Below, one piece after another: positions 43,099 to 56,294 of a stretch of 64,000 nt of DNA. Origin of the DNA: Cephalotus follicularis (Eukaryota; Streptophyta; Magnoliopsida; Oxalidales; Cephalotaceae); assembly GCA_001972305.1 (NCBI GenBank), contig BDDD01005080.1, positions 76,903 through 140,902 of the forward strand, in the 5' to 3' direction. The notes under the pieces were generated by a model. The model was not told the origin of the DNA and made no database searches. It saw only the letters and a list, made by a program, of their open reading frames with translations. Both the position numbers and the translations under genes were made by a program. How positions within the stretch are numbered: the stretch's first letter is position 1; each line of letters begins with the position of its first letter.

Positions 43099-44790
43099 TG
43101 TAATACCCAGGTACGGTTTTGTGGAAGATTCTATTGTTTTCTGTGGTTAAGGCTTGGTTTGGGTTTTATTATTTCCTTGAGCTTTTGGGCGTCCTCTCTT
43201 GTGCAATTTTAACTCCCAAAAGTGGCGTTATTGGGAATAGTCATTTCTTTTGGCAAAGCCCACATGTGAAGCTTACAAGAGAAGCTAACGGTTTCCAATG
43301 TGAAAAGGCATGTGTCAGGGAGAGTGTGTGTGAAGTGATATAATATGGCGCCTTGGGCAGAAGAAAGAAGTTAGTAAGAAGTTAGTGAGAAAAAGGAGAG
43401 AGAGAAGAATAAGTCTATGAGAAGTAGGTGGGAAGAAGAAGGAAGAAAAGGAAGACGCCGAGTGAACTGTCTGGGTGAGTTGTGAGTACTCCCTGTGAGG
43501 TTCAAGCTTCCTCTTCATTGGATCCTTACTTCTGGCGTAACTGAGCATCTCTTCTACAAGTATGGTTTCTCTTATTCTCAATTTCTTTTGTAGTAACTCA
43601 TGGTTGAAGGTGATTCTCACTGGTCTTTGATGTCCTTACCCGAGTGTGGTATGGTGGATTCGGAGTTCCTCAGTACACTGAGCAGTGAGTTGGTATCCCT
43701 GGTGTGTTTGACATCTGATATGAAGAAAAGTGGATTCGCTGGTAGATCTGAAGATCTAGGTGGGCTGTTGGAGTTCTGGGAATATGATGAATCCAGTGGT
43801 ATGGTGGATTCGGAGTTCCAAGGAACTGGTAAGCATTGCAGGAGTTGGTCTTCAGAGACCCAGTGGTCTCCTTGGGCATTTGCTTGTGCAGTGGTCTCCT
43901 TAGGCATTTGCTAGTGCAGTGGTCTCCTTGGGCATTTGTTGAGTGTAGTGTCTCCCCGGGCATTGTTGGTGTATTGGTCTCCCTCGGAATTTGCTTGTGT
44001 AATGGTCTCTTCGGGCATTTGCTATAGTGGTGGTCTCTCCGGGCATTGCTAATGTGATGGTCTCATCAGGCATTTGCTGTTGTGGTGGTCTCCCCAGGCA
44101 TCGCTTGTGTGATGGTCTCCTCGGGTATTTCTAGTGTAATGGTCTCCTCGGGTATTACTTGTGTGGTAGTCTCCTCGGGCGTTGGCTAAGCGAAGTGGCT
44201 TCTCTGGTGTTTTGTTGAAGATGCCTTCGCGGGTGTGAATCTCCTCGGGCTACCTGGTCTGGTGCTGGGAGTGGGTTGGAATCTATGGATGGTTTGATAT
44301 CTGTGGATGGGTTGTTGTTTCGTGGATGGTCTGGTACTCTATAGTGGGCAGGTGTGCATGGCTTGTTGTCTGGGCAGACAGAGCTTGTGGTCTGGCTTGT
44401 TGTCTGGGTAAGCAGTGCTTGTGGTATGGCTTATCGTCTGGGTAGGCAAAGGTTGTGGGCTGGCTTGTGGTCCGGTTCCTTGCAGTATTTGTGTTCTGGC
44501 GTTGTCGTCTGGCATATTGCGGAGGTGGTGATCAAGGGTCCAGAGGAGAAGGTCTGTGGAGGATGTGTTTCCCCTGGCCATAGAGCAAAGTGTTAAGTGA
44601 TCACGTGCAGAACACGAGGGTGCTCTCCTCGGGTCTAAGTGACACGATGCGTGTTGGTGTCTTGGAAGACAACGTTAAGTGATCACATGCAGAACACGTG
44701 GGTGCTCTCCTCGGGTTTAAGTGATACGGTGCGTGTTTGGAAGACAGTGTTGAGGATTAAATGAAACGGTGAGTTGGGGCTCTCCTCTCA
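43099..44790 (+). repeat. Partial LTR of the TGTAATACCC family
   Basis: It starts TGTAATACCCAGGTACGG and carries the same 28-bp minisatellite as the full LTR at 45,700-47,980. It belongs to the duplicated block and has no internal domain attached. Confidence 0.85.
43860..44190. repeat. 28-bp minisatellite in the TGTAATACCC LTR
   Basis: About twelve units of GTGGTCTCCTCGGGCATTTG plus a variable tail, 26-29 bases each. They recur at 46,461-46,790 and 59,380-59,680. A second set of about 33-base units with GTCTGGGCAGGCAGTGCTTG follows (44,355-44,480 and the equivalents). The many open frames here are repeat artefacts. Confidence 0.85.
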
Positions 44791-45699
44791 AACAGAGCAA
44801 TTTTTTGCAGAAAATGGACTAACCAGCCCACTTTCCCACTCTCCCATACACATAGGATCATGGTCCTCACTTCTAGGGAGCTAAAAGCCATGATCCCCAC
44901 GTGTCCATATCGTGCATGGACGGGAGAAAACGGCTGGAGATGAGAGAGAAAACGTGCCCATGATGTATGACCGTGCACAGGTTGCACATCTCGCACAAAG
45001 CGTCGACACTTTCAACAAAATCGTCAACACTTATATAACATGGCACTAAACGTCGACGTCTTTCTATAAGACATCGACGCCTATACTAGCATTAAGCGTC
45101 GACGCTTCCCAGAAGGGGTCGACGCTTTGACTAACCGGTGAAGCAAATTTTGAGTCTAACTCTTTTAGTGATTTCATGAACCCTTCGAATATTGATTAAG
45201 TAAGATCAAACAAATATGTTTCTATAAAATGTAAAATCCACTTAACCGATATTTGATAAAATATCACCAAGACTTAATGTCACCAACATATTAAAGAACT
45301 AATTATTATTGGGCAGGAACCCTATAAAATATTGGTTAAAATTGGAGGTGTTCATAAATTACCGAAATACCCATAGGGTTCGGTATAGCCATTCTAAATA
45401 GTCATAGACCAATTTAAATGCTCTCAGAATAATATCTAATATTATCCAAATGGAAAAAATAATCTGATTAGTTTTCTCATAATTTATTACACACCGTCGT
45501 AACGCAAGACTTTCTAAGCCATCGGTTCACGTGTACTATAATCCCTTGTCTTACTTGGCCCTGATTGAGGTATAGGGAAAGGATACATATCAACCCTAGA
45601 TAAAACCTCAATATCTAAAATATCTGATTATTACAAGGACCTTTGGCAGATTCTCCAGAAATCTAATTTCCAATCTACCTCAACCTTGACCAAGGATTT

Positions 45700-47980
45700 T
45701 GTAATACCCAGGTACGGTTTTGTGGAAGATTCTATTGTTTTCTGTGGTTAAGGCTTGGTTTGGGTTTTATTATTTCCTTGAGCTTTTGGGCGTCCTCTCT
45801 TGTGCAATTTTAACTCCCAAAAGTGGCGTTATTGGGAATAGTCATTTCTTTTGGCAAAGCCCACATGTGAAGCTTACAAGAGAAGCTAACGGTTTCCAAT
45901 GTGAAAAGGCATGTGTCAGGGAGAGTGTGTGTGAAGTGATATAATATGGCGCCTTGGGCAGAAGAAAGAAGTTAGTAAGAAGTTAGTGAGAAAAAGGAGA
46001 GAGAGAAGAATAAGTCTATGAGAAGTAGGTGGGAAGAAGAAGGAAGAAAAGGAAGACGCCGAGTGAACTGTCTGGGTGAGTTGTGAGTACTCCCTGTGAG
46101 GTTCAAGCTTCCTCTTCATTGGATCCTTACTTCTGGCGTAACTGAGCATCTCTTCTACAAGTATGGTTTCTCTTATTCTCAATTTCTTTTGTAGTAACTC
46201 ATGGTTGAAGGTGATTCTCACTGGTCTTTGATGTCCTTACCCGAGTGTGGTATGGTGGATTCGGAGTTCCTCAGTACACTGAGCAGTGAGTTGGTATCCC
46301 TGGTGTGTTTGACATCTGATATGAAGAAAAGTGGATTCGCTGGTAGATCTGAAGATCTAGGTGGGCTGTTGGAGTTCTGGGAATATGATGAATCCAGTGG
46401 TATGGTGGATTCGGAGTTCCAAGGAACTGGTAAGCATTGCAGGAGTTGGTCTTCAGAGACCCAGTGGTCTCCTTGGGCATTTGCTTGTGCAGTGGTCTCC
46501 TTAGGCATTTGCTAGTGCAGTGGTCTCCTTGGGCATTTGTTGAGTGTAGTGTCTCCCCGGGCATTGTTGGTGTATTGGTCTCCCTCGGAATTTGCTTGTG
46601 TAATGGTCTCTTCGGGCATTTGCTATAGTGGTGGTCTCTCCGGGCATTGCTAATGTGATGGTCTCATCAGGCATTTGCTGTTGTGGTGGTCTCCCCAGGC
46701 ATCGCTTGTGTGATGGTCTCCTCGGGTATTTCTAGTGTAATGGTCTCCTCGGGTATTACTTGTGTGGTAGTCTCCTCGGGCGTTGGCTAAGCGAAGTGGC
46801 TTCTCTGGTGTTTTGTTGAAGATGCCTTCGCGGGTGTGAATCTCCTCGGGCTACCTGGTCTGGTGCTGGGAGTGGGTTGGAATCTATGGATGGTTTGATA
46901 TCTGTGGATGGGTTGTTGTTTCGTGGATGGTCTGGTACTCTATAGTGGGCAGGTGTGCATGGCTTGTTGTCTGGGCAGACAGAGCTTGTGGTCTGGCTTG
47001 TTGTCTGGGTAAGCAGTGCTTGTGGTATGGCTTATCGTCTGGGTAGGCAAAGGTTGTGGGCTGGCTTGTGGTCCGGTTCCTTGCAGTATTTGTGTTCTGG
47101 CGTTGTCGTCTGGCATATTGCGGAGGTGGTGATCAAGGGTCCAGAGGAGAAGGTCTGTGGAGGATGTGTTTCCCCTGGCCATAGAGCAAAGTGTTAAGTG
47201 ATCACGTGCAGAACACGAGGGTGCTCTCCTCGGGTCTAAGTGACACGATGCGTGTTGGTGTCTTGGAAGACAACGTTAAGTGATCACATGCAGAACACGT
47301 GGGTGCTCTCCTCGGGTTTAAGTGATACGGTGCGTGTTTGGAAGACAGTGTTGAGGATTAAATGAAACGGTGAGTTGGGGCTCTCCTCTCATTGAAGTCC
47401 CCTGCTCCTTTCTATAATACATCCTTGGAGTCGTCCACGGGTTTTGTTGAGTAATGACTCCTGGTTTGCATAGCTCCCTTGAATGAATGAAGTCTGGTGC
47501 GGCTTCTCTGCCATGTATGGTCGGTGTGGTTATCCTTTCATTCTCTATATTTTGCTAAGCTATGTAACCCTGTATGTAATGAACTTCATACTAGTGGAAC
47601 CTCATGGATGATGGAGGAAGTGGACGTAGGCATATTCTATGCTGAACCACTATAAAATTTCTGTCTCTTTCTACTCTTTCCTTTATCATGTATGTGTGAA
47701 TGCATGAATGCCTTATACAAGTTGTTGTAGGTTTGGTCCTCTGCAGGGGAGGAAGAGGATAGGCAGGACCTTGGCGAGTGGCACCAGTCCACTGCAGTGG
47801 GTAGCCGAGGCGCAGGTGGACAGCCAGTCCTCTGCTCTCCCATACTGTGCTGGGAAGAAAAAACAGTATGAAGGAGAAGATGACAGAAGGTTTTTCATAT
47901 GACCAGTTTGTGCCATGGGTTATGGTTATAGTCATTCCAGTTTTCCTGTAACGGCTCGGGTTCGGGATTGAGTCGTCATA
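45700..47980 (+). repeat. 5' LTR of the non-autonomous element
   Basis: TGTAATACCCAGG...GAGTCGTCATA. It contains the 28-bp and 33-bp minisatellites and the promoter-like box at 47,619-47,659 (GTGGACGTAGGCA, then GCTGAACCACTATAAAA). Confidence 0.9.
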
Positions 47981-48885
47981 GATTTTTGTATCAGAGAGAT
48001 CGGTTTAGTGATCCGTGTGGTTCTAAAATTCCTTGAGGTTGGAAGGAACTTTAAAGATGGGAAGTTGGTGATGCGTCTGAGTACGAGGAGTAAGTGACAA
48101 CAATGAGGTTGGGATTCAACTATTTCTGGTATGGCAGATGGTATATTTGCAGGACATCAGTTGGTTTTGTCACTGGACTTGGGCCTGATAAGTAATCCAG
48201 AGCGTCAAGAACCTGGTAAGCTGAGAATCTGGTAAGTGGTTGTGGTTGCAGAGGATAAGTAAGTGGAAAAACTCCTTTTCCTTATGTGATTTTCTTATTT
48301 CTATCACTTGTTCTCTAAAAACTAACCCCTGTGCTAAGAAGGTGTGGTGACAGGTTCTATGCTATATGGGAGTTTGCGCCCCCTGGTTGAGGCTGAGTTT
48401 GCGTTCGATCCGATGTCCATCTAACAGTCCATTGGTATATGATGTGATTGTTAAGTGGTACTGCCCTTGGATTCCATACCCAGATCTGCACCTTTCATCG
48501 GTCTATAACGAATTGTTGCGTTGAGTGCAGACACGCAGGATCCGCTACTCTTGCCAATAGACCTTGTAGGCTGCCCTTGCATGTGATTGCAGGTGAAGGT
48601 GTGCTGGAATAGCCCTTCTCTCGATGTTCATGATGCCCTTGCATGTGATTTCCGGTGAAGGGGTGCTAGAATAGCCCTTCTCTCGATGCTCACGATGCTG
48701 CATGATTGCCGACGAGGAAGTGCAGGCGTAGCCCCTCGATCGATGTTCATGCTATGGTTGCGGATGCTGGATGCTGTTTTGCGAGGCTCTCATGGCCGAG
48801 GAGGAGTGTGCATTTGATCCCCTTTCCATTCAGCAGTGCCATTGTCTATGATGAATCTGTTGGGTGCGAACTGTGCCTGGGTTCC
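47981..48885 (+). other. Internal region of the non-autonomous element, left part
   Basis: It starts with the primer site. There is no protein homology. A decayed tandem repeat of about 62 bases (48,568-48,760) has units with GCCCTTGCATGTGATT and AGCCCTTCTCTCGATG(T/C)TCA. Confidence 0.65.
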
Positions 48886-51271
48886 TGTAACACCCCGCGC
48901 CCGCAGGGCGGACATGTGGCATTATTCTCAATCCAATACACAATACAATGGTCAGGACTAACAATATAAAAATGCGAAAAACTTTAAAATTTTGCAAAAC
49001 ATATCATTTGCGGAATATACAATACAAATGTCCATCCATACGATGCGATGCAATACGAATTGTTTACAATACCAGTCTTTTACAATACATAACAAAACAA
49101 TCCTTTCACTACAATGTCTCAATCAGCTCTACGATGCCCAAGCAGTCGTGCGATCAAATCGAGTCTTCAATCCTTCTGTTCGCTGCTACCTGCTGCCCTA
49201 CCTATGCCGCACACAAGGTACAACACAACCCCACCCGGAAGGATGGGGTTAGCCACAATGGCAAGAAGAAACCCCATGCAGCATATATGCATGTACAACG
49301 TGCAATATCGGTGACAATCTATACAATATCAATGTGCGGTGTACAATATCGATGCATGACATGGCAAATGCATGTATACAATTGGCAATAAAACTACCCG
49401 TATGACAATGGCCCATAACAGAGCATACGGATAGGATCTATAAAAATCAATAAATCAATATCAGACATTCGATTGTGGTGTATAAAACACCCAATCAATC
49501 AATCAATATCCTATAGAGCATGCGACCGGTGTCAATACGATGTCAATAAGCTAACAATCATCAATCCCACAAAAGGTAGTCCTTCAAAAAGGGTGGGAGA
49601 TCAATCTACGGTTCTCAGGCTGATCAGGACTGGAACTCATAGATCTTCCAGCCTATGGCTGAGTCAATACAATCTCGATGAGCTACAAACGAGGGAGCTA
49701 CTGATACCGTTAGGGAGCTACAGCCCTCAAGGGAGCATCAATCGACAATCAATCGATACCGCTCGTCTACGGGTCAATACAATACAATAAATGAAACGAT
49801 GGACGGAATAGGTGGACAGAGTCAACAACCTAACCTGCCAACATGAAACATAAGGTCACTCTATAGGATCCATACAATACAATCAATCAATCAATCGAGT
49901 CAATACAATATCGTTACAATGTCAATAAGCATAGTCAATGAGTGGTGGTGTCTAATGGAGAAATGGGAACGTGCGTCCATCGTACCGACTTAGACTCGCA
50001 GCAACACTTATGACTCAAGCAATAGATCAATGTATCAATACAAAGTTGAAGCAAGGTCAATAAGTGGTGGTATCTAATGGAGAGATTGGAACGTGCGTTC
50101 ATTTTACCGACTTAGACTCACAACAACACTTATGACTCAAGCAATCAATCAATCCGTCAGTACAATCATTAAAACTATTTTCAAACACTTGAACACCTCA
50201 AGTGAGGCTCTAGTCAAGTGGCAATGTGAAAAGAAGTTGAAAACCAGCTTTAAAACAGTTAAAAATTCCTTTCAGTACATTAGGCATCGATGTCTTTGGT
50301 GAAAGACATCGACTCCTCTTTAAAACGGTGGAAAGACGTCGATGTCTTTGAAAGACGTCGACGTATTTCCGTATTTGTGTAGAGATCTGGCCGAAGACGT
50401 CGATGTCCTTGGAGAAAGTCATCGATGTCTTTCAATAAAAATAGCCTGAGAATACGCATTGATGTTCGACATCAATGTCTTTCCAAGGGAGAGACATCTC
50501 GAGGCAACTACAGAATCAAGGATGAAGCACTCAGATGAGAAAGACATCGACGTCTTTGGGATAAGGGTCGATGTCTTTTCCAGGCAAAGTCGATTTTATG
50601 CAGAAAATAGGGCCAATCTCAAGTCAAAATCAAATTTAAAGCCATTCTTTGAAAACCAAAGTTTACAATCAATCAATTTAGGTTAGTAAGACTAGTTACA
50701 ACCTTCAAAATTCAATTTCAATCCTTTAATCAACAATTAGGACAAGGGTTTGCTATAAACCCTAAAAACCAGAATTCACTTAATTCAATCATTCAATCGC
50801 TCAATCAATCATGCAATTCAGTCAATCAATCAATAAAGCAATAGGCAATTCAATAAAGAAGTCCTACCTATCACTGAAGCTTCAGGAGTTGAGCTTCCAA
50901 TCACTCAATTGGCTGCTATGTCGTTCAATCACCAATCCACTACTTGCAATCGTTGTCCTTGTCGATGGGGATGCAATCCGGGGCTGCAATGGTGGAAGAT
51001 GGAGGTTGCTCAGCTAGAGAGAGAGGGAGAAGGATAGAGAGAGAAGGATGAATGGTGAGAATGAGAGAAATGACAAGGAATTGACTTCAATAGTCGATTC
51101 GGTCAACTCTCCGAAACTCTGCCAAAAATCCCGACTATACATGCATGTGATAAATACAATATCAATAGGTATAAGAATACCTCAATTCAAAACAATTCAG
51201 TACGGTCCAATATGGTACAATACGGTACGATGTATGTATGAACAGTACAAAAGGGAATTCGGGTCATCACA
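48886..51271 (-). repeat. 3' LTR of the nested Tekay element
   Basis: 2,386 bp, reading TGTAACACCCCGCGCCCG...GGGTCATCACA on the plus strand. The palindrome cluster is at 50,285-50,590. Confidence 0.9.
50285..50590. repeat. Palindrome cluster in the 3' LTR
   Basis: Variants of AAAGACGTCGATGTCTTT, CATCGATGTCTTTGG and AAAGACATCGACGTCTTT lie here, with paired centres about 19-22 bases apart. Confidence 0.85.
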
Positions 51272-51324
51272 TTCTCCCCTTCTTAAAAGAATATGGTCCC
51301 CAGATTCATCGGTCAATCAATCAA

Positions 51325-52165
51325 TCAATCAAATAGGAAAGGATATGTATCTCTCATATCATCCTCGCGCTCCCCGGTGTGCTCCATAGAACCATGATAC
51401 TGCCATAGAACACTGACCGAAGGGATGGTCTTGTTCCTCAAAACTCTAATCTGTCGATCAACAATCTGTATAGGGGTCTCTGTAAATGATAAGTCAGGTT
51501 CCAGCTGAATCTGACCATACTCAATGATGTGTGAAGGATCTCGAACANGATGGATCCACTGATAAACTGTCACCAGAAACAATATGCCCTAGAAAAGCAA
51601 CCTCCGATAACCAAAACTCGCACTTGTCGAATTTGGCATACAGTCAATGATCCCTCAAAGTTTGCAATACAATGTAGAGGTGCCTGGCATGCTCCTCATC
51701 TGTCCTGGAATAGACCAAGAGGTCTTCAATGAACACTACAATGAACTGATCCAAATACTATCTGAACACTCGGTTCATCAGGTCCATGAAAGCCACAGGA
51801 GCATTAGTCACACCAAAAGGCATAACTAAGAACTCATAATGGCCATATCTCGATCTGAAAGCCGACTTCGGAATATCCTCCAGTCTGATTTTCAACTGGT
51901 GGTAGCCCGATCTCAAGTTGACCTTAGAAAACACTGTCGCTCCTCTAAGCTGATCAAACAGCACATCAATGTGCGGTAGAGGGTACTTATTCTTCACTGT
52001 AACTTTATTGAGCTGTCGGTAGTCAATACACATACAGAGCAATCCATCTTTCTTCTTGACAAAAAGGATAGGTGCTCCCCAGGTTGAAGCACTAGGTATT
52101 ATAAAGCCTTTGTCCAGAAGATTCTGTAACTGTATCTTTAACTCTTTCAATTCTATCGGTGCCAT
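51325..52165 (-). pseudogene. Tekay RT portion and pol end (fossil)
   Basis: The RT frame (51,758-52,165) has [48 protein letters not shown] and [12 protein letters not shown]. The pol-end frame (51,325-51,550) has IQLEPDLSFTETPIQIVDRQ and REDDMRDTYPF. One ambiguous base (N) lies at 51,547. Part of a broken element. Confidence 0.85.
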
Positions 52166-52248
52166 TCAGTATGGTGCTCGAGAAATCGGTGCTGTTCCTG
52201 GTATCAGATCAATCACAAACTCTATCTCTCTGTCTGGTGGCAACGACA

Positions 52249-52704
52249 TCAAATCCTGAGGAAAAACATCTCCGAACTCGCAAACCACTGGAATATCCTC
52301 CAGTTCTGGCCGCCATCTGTCAGTATCGAGCACGTGTGCCAGAAACCCCTAGCATCCCTGTCGTAACAATCTGTCCCATGCAAAGCCGAAATCATCGGAT
52401 CAAACAATGGCTCTAAGGTGCCAAGAAACCGAAAAGGTGGTCGTCCCGGAGGATAGAAAACTACTACTTTCCGATGACAATCCACATGAGAAAAGCTAGC
52501 AGACAACCAATCCATGCCAAGAATCACATCTAGGCAATCTATCGGTAAAAAAATAACATCGGCTAACAAGCAACGATAATCAATCTCAACAATACAATCT
52601 CTACACACTCGATCGGTGGTCGCTGACTCACCGAGAGGTGTGGATACCTCCATCAAGAAAGGAAGGTACTCAAGCCTCAAACCAACATGGGAGACAAAAT
52701 GCAA
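52249..52704 (-). pseudogene. Tekay protease region (fossil)
   Basis: The words YRCLLADVIFLPIDCLDVIL, GMDWLSASFSHVDCHRKVVV and PPFRFLGTLEPL match the protease-to-RT linker of Tekay elements. Confidence 0.82.
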
Positions 52705-52853
52705 TGCAATGAATGAATGGGATGAACCTGGATCAATAAGAACCCGTGCTGGAAGCTAAAAAAGTCGAATTGTACCTCCAATCACAACATCTGACCCTGC
52801 TGCAGCACTCAGTTCCATAGCAAACACTCTAGCCTGAACTATCGGAGTAGAAC

Positions 52854-54109
52854 TCATAGGCTGCTTCCCCCTGGACTGCGAAGTCCCAAGGGAAGAAGAA
52901 GGTACACTAGCTGTCGGTCCCTATGGGGGCGGTGCCCGCTGTGTCTGATCAAATCCTCTAGGACGAGAACTCCGAGGACAATCTTTAGCAATATGGTCGG
53001 AACCACCACAAACCAAACAATGGCCCAAGAACCATCTACAATTCTTAGAAGTATGGTTGGTATTCTGAAAATGTACACAAGGAACCGTAGCACTATGATT
53101 ACCACTCCTAGAAAGTTTGGAGGGTGTACCCTAACTAGGTGCTGAAGATCGGTCTCCTCGGAGTGCGTTCCTCGATATACCTCTCCTCCGAGGATGAGAA
53201 GGATTCCCGCTATCCTAGTTGCTACCATGAGAACCAGGTGAGGGGATACTATCAATTTTCTATGATTTAGCACTACCACTGTCACTACCACTCTGCCAAG
53301 AAGAAGGAGTAGGCCTGGTACTGGCTATATTTCTCATATGTTTAGCCTCAGCTGCAATATCCTCAAGCTGCATAGCTCGGGAAGAAATATCCGATATGAA
53401 GGTCAACACGAAGGCAGTCAGTTGCGTCCTCAAATCCAATCTCAGTCCCTGAAGGAACTTCTTTGCTCTACGCTCTTGGCTTTCCACTAAGTACGGGGCA
53501 GATCAGGCTAGCTGCGTGAACCTCGCCTCATACTTAGCAACTGTCATGCTTCCTTGTACCAAGTTAGCAAATTCAATCTCTCTTCTGTCTGTCTCTACCT
53601 GAGGGTAGTACCTTGCATTGAATTCTCTTTTGAAGGCATCCCAAGAGTGGACTGTACCATTCCTTATCCAATATGTGTTAACCATAGCCCACCAGTGCTC
53701 AGCTTCTCCTTGGAGCATATACACTGCCAATACCAATCTCTGTTCATCATCACATCCCATGACCTCAAAGATCTTTTCCAGATGGATTAGCCAAGACTCA
53801 GCAAGGGTAGGATCAGGGAGTCCTACAAATGCTAGAGGCTACAACTTTAAGAAGCAGCTCAACATGTCTTCCCTCCTTGGTCTACGTTCAACTCTAGCCT
53901 GTTGGCGTCCCATCAGAGTATGCTTCTGTGCCATAGTGGCACACAATTGTCTCCAAACCTCAGGGTCAGGACCCGCTGGTGGAGCATTAGGATCATACTC
54001 TGGAAAAACATTACCAGGAGCCAGTTCATCATCAACAGGAACAGGGACAGGAGCAAGGGCAGGAGCATTCCTTCCACCCCGTCGGCCACGCCTTCCTCTG
54101 TTTTCCATT
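52854..54109 (-). pseudogene. Tekay gag (fossil)
   Basis: The start MENRGRRGRRGGRNAPALAP lies just inside the primer site. Then come the gag core MGCDDEQRLVLAVYMLQGEA with EHWWAMVN and SWDAFKREFNARYYP, a QLEDIAAEAKHMRN helix, and a serine-rich tail with a zinc knuckle. It is broken. Confidence 0.85.
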
Positions 54110-54329
54110 GCTATAAAAGACAACAATGAGATGATCAGATGCAATCACTTTCAATTCCAATATCAATCTCTTTTCCAATAACAATAGCATGAATAAGCAA
54201 GAACACATATCATGTAAATCCATTCTGTCAATCTCAATCAACGCATTTATATACTTAGCTAGCAGGCCGACCAATGTCGCTGATACCATACTGTAACACC
54301 ACGCACCCGCAGGCAGACACGTGGCATTG

Positions 54330-55543
54330 TTCTCAATCCAATACACAATACAATGATCGGGACAAGCAATATAAAAATGCGGAAAACTTTAAAACTTTGC
54401 AAAACATATCATTTGCGGAAGATACAATACAAATGTCCATCCATATGATGCGATGCAATACAAATTCTTTACAATACCAATCTTGTACAATACATAACAA
54501 AACAATCCTTTCACTACAATGTCTCAATCAGCTCTGCGATGTCCAAGCAGTCGTGCGATCAAATCGAGTCTTCAATCCTTCTGTCCGCTGCTACCTGCTG
54601 CCCTACCTATGCTGCACACAAGGTACAAAACAGCCCTACCCCGAAGGATGGGGTTAGCCACATTGGCTAAGAAGAAACCCCATGCAGCGTATGTGCATGT
54701 ACAATGTGCAATATCGGTGTCAATCTATACAATATCAATGTGCGGTGTACAATATCGATGCATGACATGGCAAATGCATGTATACAATTGGCGATCAAAC
54801 TACCCATATGACAATGGCCCATAACAGAGCATATGGATAGGATCTATAACAATCAATCAATCAATCAATATCAGACATACGATGGTGGTGCATTAAACAC
54901 CCAATCAATCAATCAATATCCTATAGAGAATGCGAATTCTCAATCCAATACACAATACAATGATCGGGACAAGCAATATAAAAATGCGGAAAACTTTAAA
55001 ACTTTGCAAAACATATCATTTGCGGAAGATACAATACAAATGTCCATCCATATGATGCGATGCAATACAAATTCTTTACAATACCAATCTTGTACAATAC
55101 ATAACAAAACAATCCTTTCACTACAATGTCTCAATCAGCTCTGCGATGTCCAAGAAGTCGTGCGATCAAATCGAGTCTTCAATCCTTCTGTCCGCTGCTA
55201 CCTGCTGCCCTACCTATGCCGCACACAAGGTACAAAGCAGCCCTACCCCGAAGGATGGGGTTAGCCACATTGGCTAAGAAGAAACCCCATGCAGCATATG
55301 TGCATGTACAATGTGCAATATCGGTGATAATCTATACAATATCAATGTGCGGTGTACAATATCGATGCATGACATGGCAAATGCATGTATACAATTGGCG
55401 ATCAAACTACCCATATGACAATGGCCCATAACAGAGCATATGGATAGGATCTATAACAATCAATCAATATCAGACATACGATGGTGGTGCATTAAACACC
55501 CAATCAATCAATCAATATCCTATAGAGAATGCGACCGGTGTCA
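54330..55543. repeat. 607-bp tandem duplication inside one LTR
   Basis: TTCTCAATCCAATACACAAT begins at 54,330 and again at 54,937, and the two units stay in register to CTATAGAGAATGCGA. The partner LTR has only one unit, so the duplication postdates insertion. Confidence 0.9.
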
Positions 55544-56294
55544 ATACGATGTCAATAAGTTAGCAATGATCAATCCCAAGGAAGGTAGTCCTTTAAAAAG
55601 GGTGGGAGATCTATCTACAGTTCTCAGGATGATCAGGTCTGGAACTCATAGATCTTCCATCCTATGGCTGGGTCAATACAATCTCGATGAGCTACAACCG
55701 AGGGAGCTACTGATACCGTTAGGGAGCTACGACCGTCAAGGGAGCATCAATCGACAACCAATCGGTACCGCTCATTAGCGGGTCAATACAATACAATAAA
55801 TGAAATGATCAACGGAATAGGTGGACAGAGTCAACAACCTAACATGTCGACACGAATCATAAGGTCACTCTATAGGATCCATACAATACAATACAATCAA
55901 TCAATCGAGTCAATACAATATCGTTACAATGTCAATAAGCAAAGTCAATGAGTGGTGGTGTCTAATAGAGAAATGGGAACGTGCATCCATCGTACCGACT
56001 TAGACTCGCAGCAACACTTATGACTCAAGAAATCGATCAATGTATAAATACAACGTCGAAGCAAGGTCAATAAGTGGTGGTATCTAATGGAGAGATGGGA
56101 ACGTGCGTCCATTTTACCGACTTAGACTCACAACAACACTTATGACTCAAGCAATCAATCAATCAGTCAGTACAATCATTAAAACTATTTTCAAACAGTT
56201 GAACACCTCAAGTGAGGCTCTAGTCAAATGGCAATGTGAAAAGAAGTTGAAAACCAGCTTTAAAACAGTTAAAAACTCATTTCAGTACATTAGG

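Larger units (their letters stand above)
42299..47391. repeat. 2,492-bp near-identical direct repeat pair
   Basis: 42,299-44,790 and 44,900-47,391 match at a constant offset of 2,601, separated by a 109-bp spacer (44,791-44,899). I saw one difference (CAATAAAATG near 42,620 against CTATAAAATG). Each copy joins 800 bases of non-LTR flank to the first 1.69 kb of a TGTAATACCC LTR. The duplication therefore happened after that LTR inserted. Confidence 0.92.

Noticed and set aside
43600-44600. Open frames on both strands of the TGTAATACCC LTR
   Set aside because: They come from the 28-bp and 33-bp minisatellites and recur in each LTR copy. They have no domain.
49473-49790. Open frames in the Tekay LTRs with many Gln, Ser and Asn
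   Set aside because: They arise from CAATCAATCAAT-type microsatellites in the LTR and their complement. No homology is seen.
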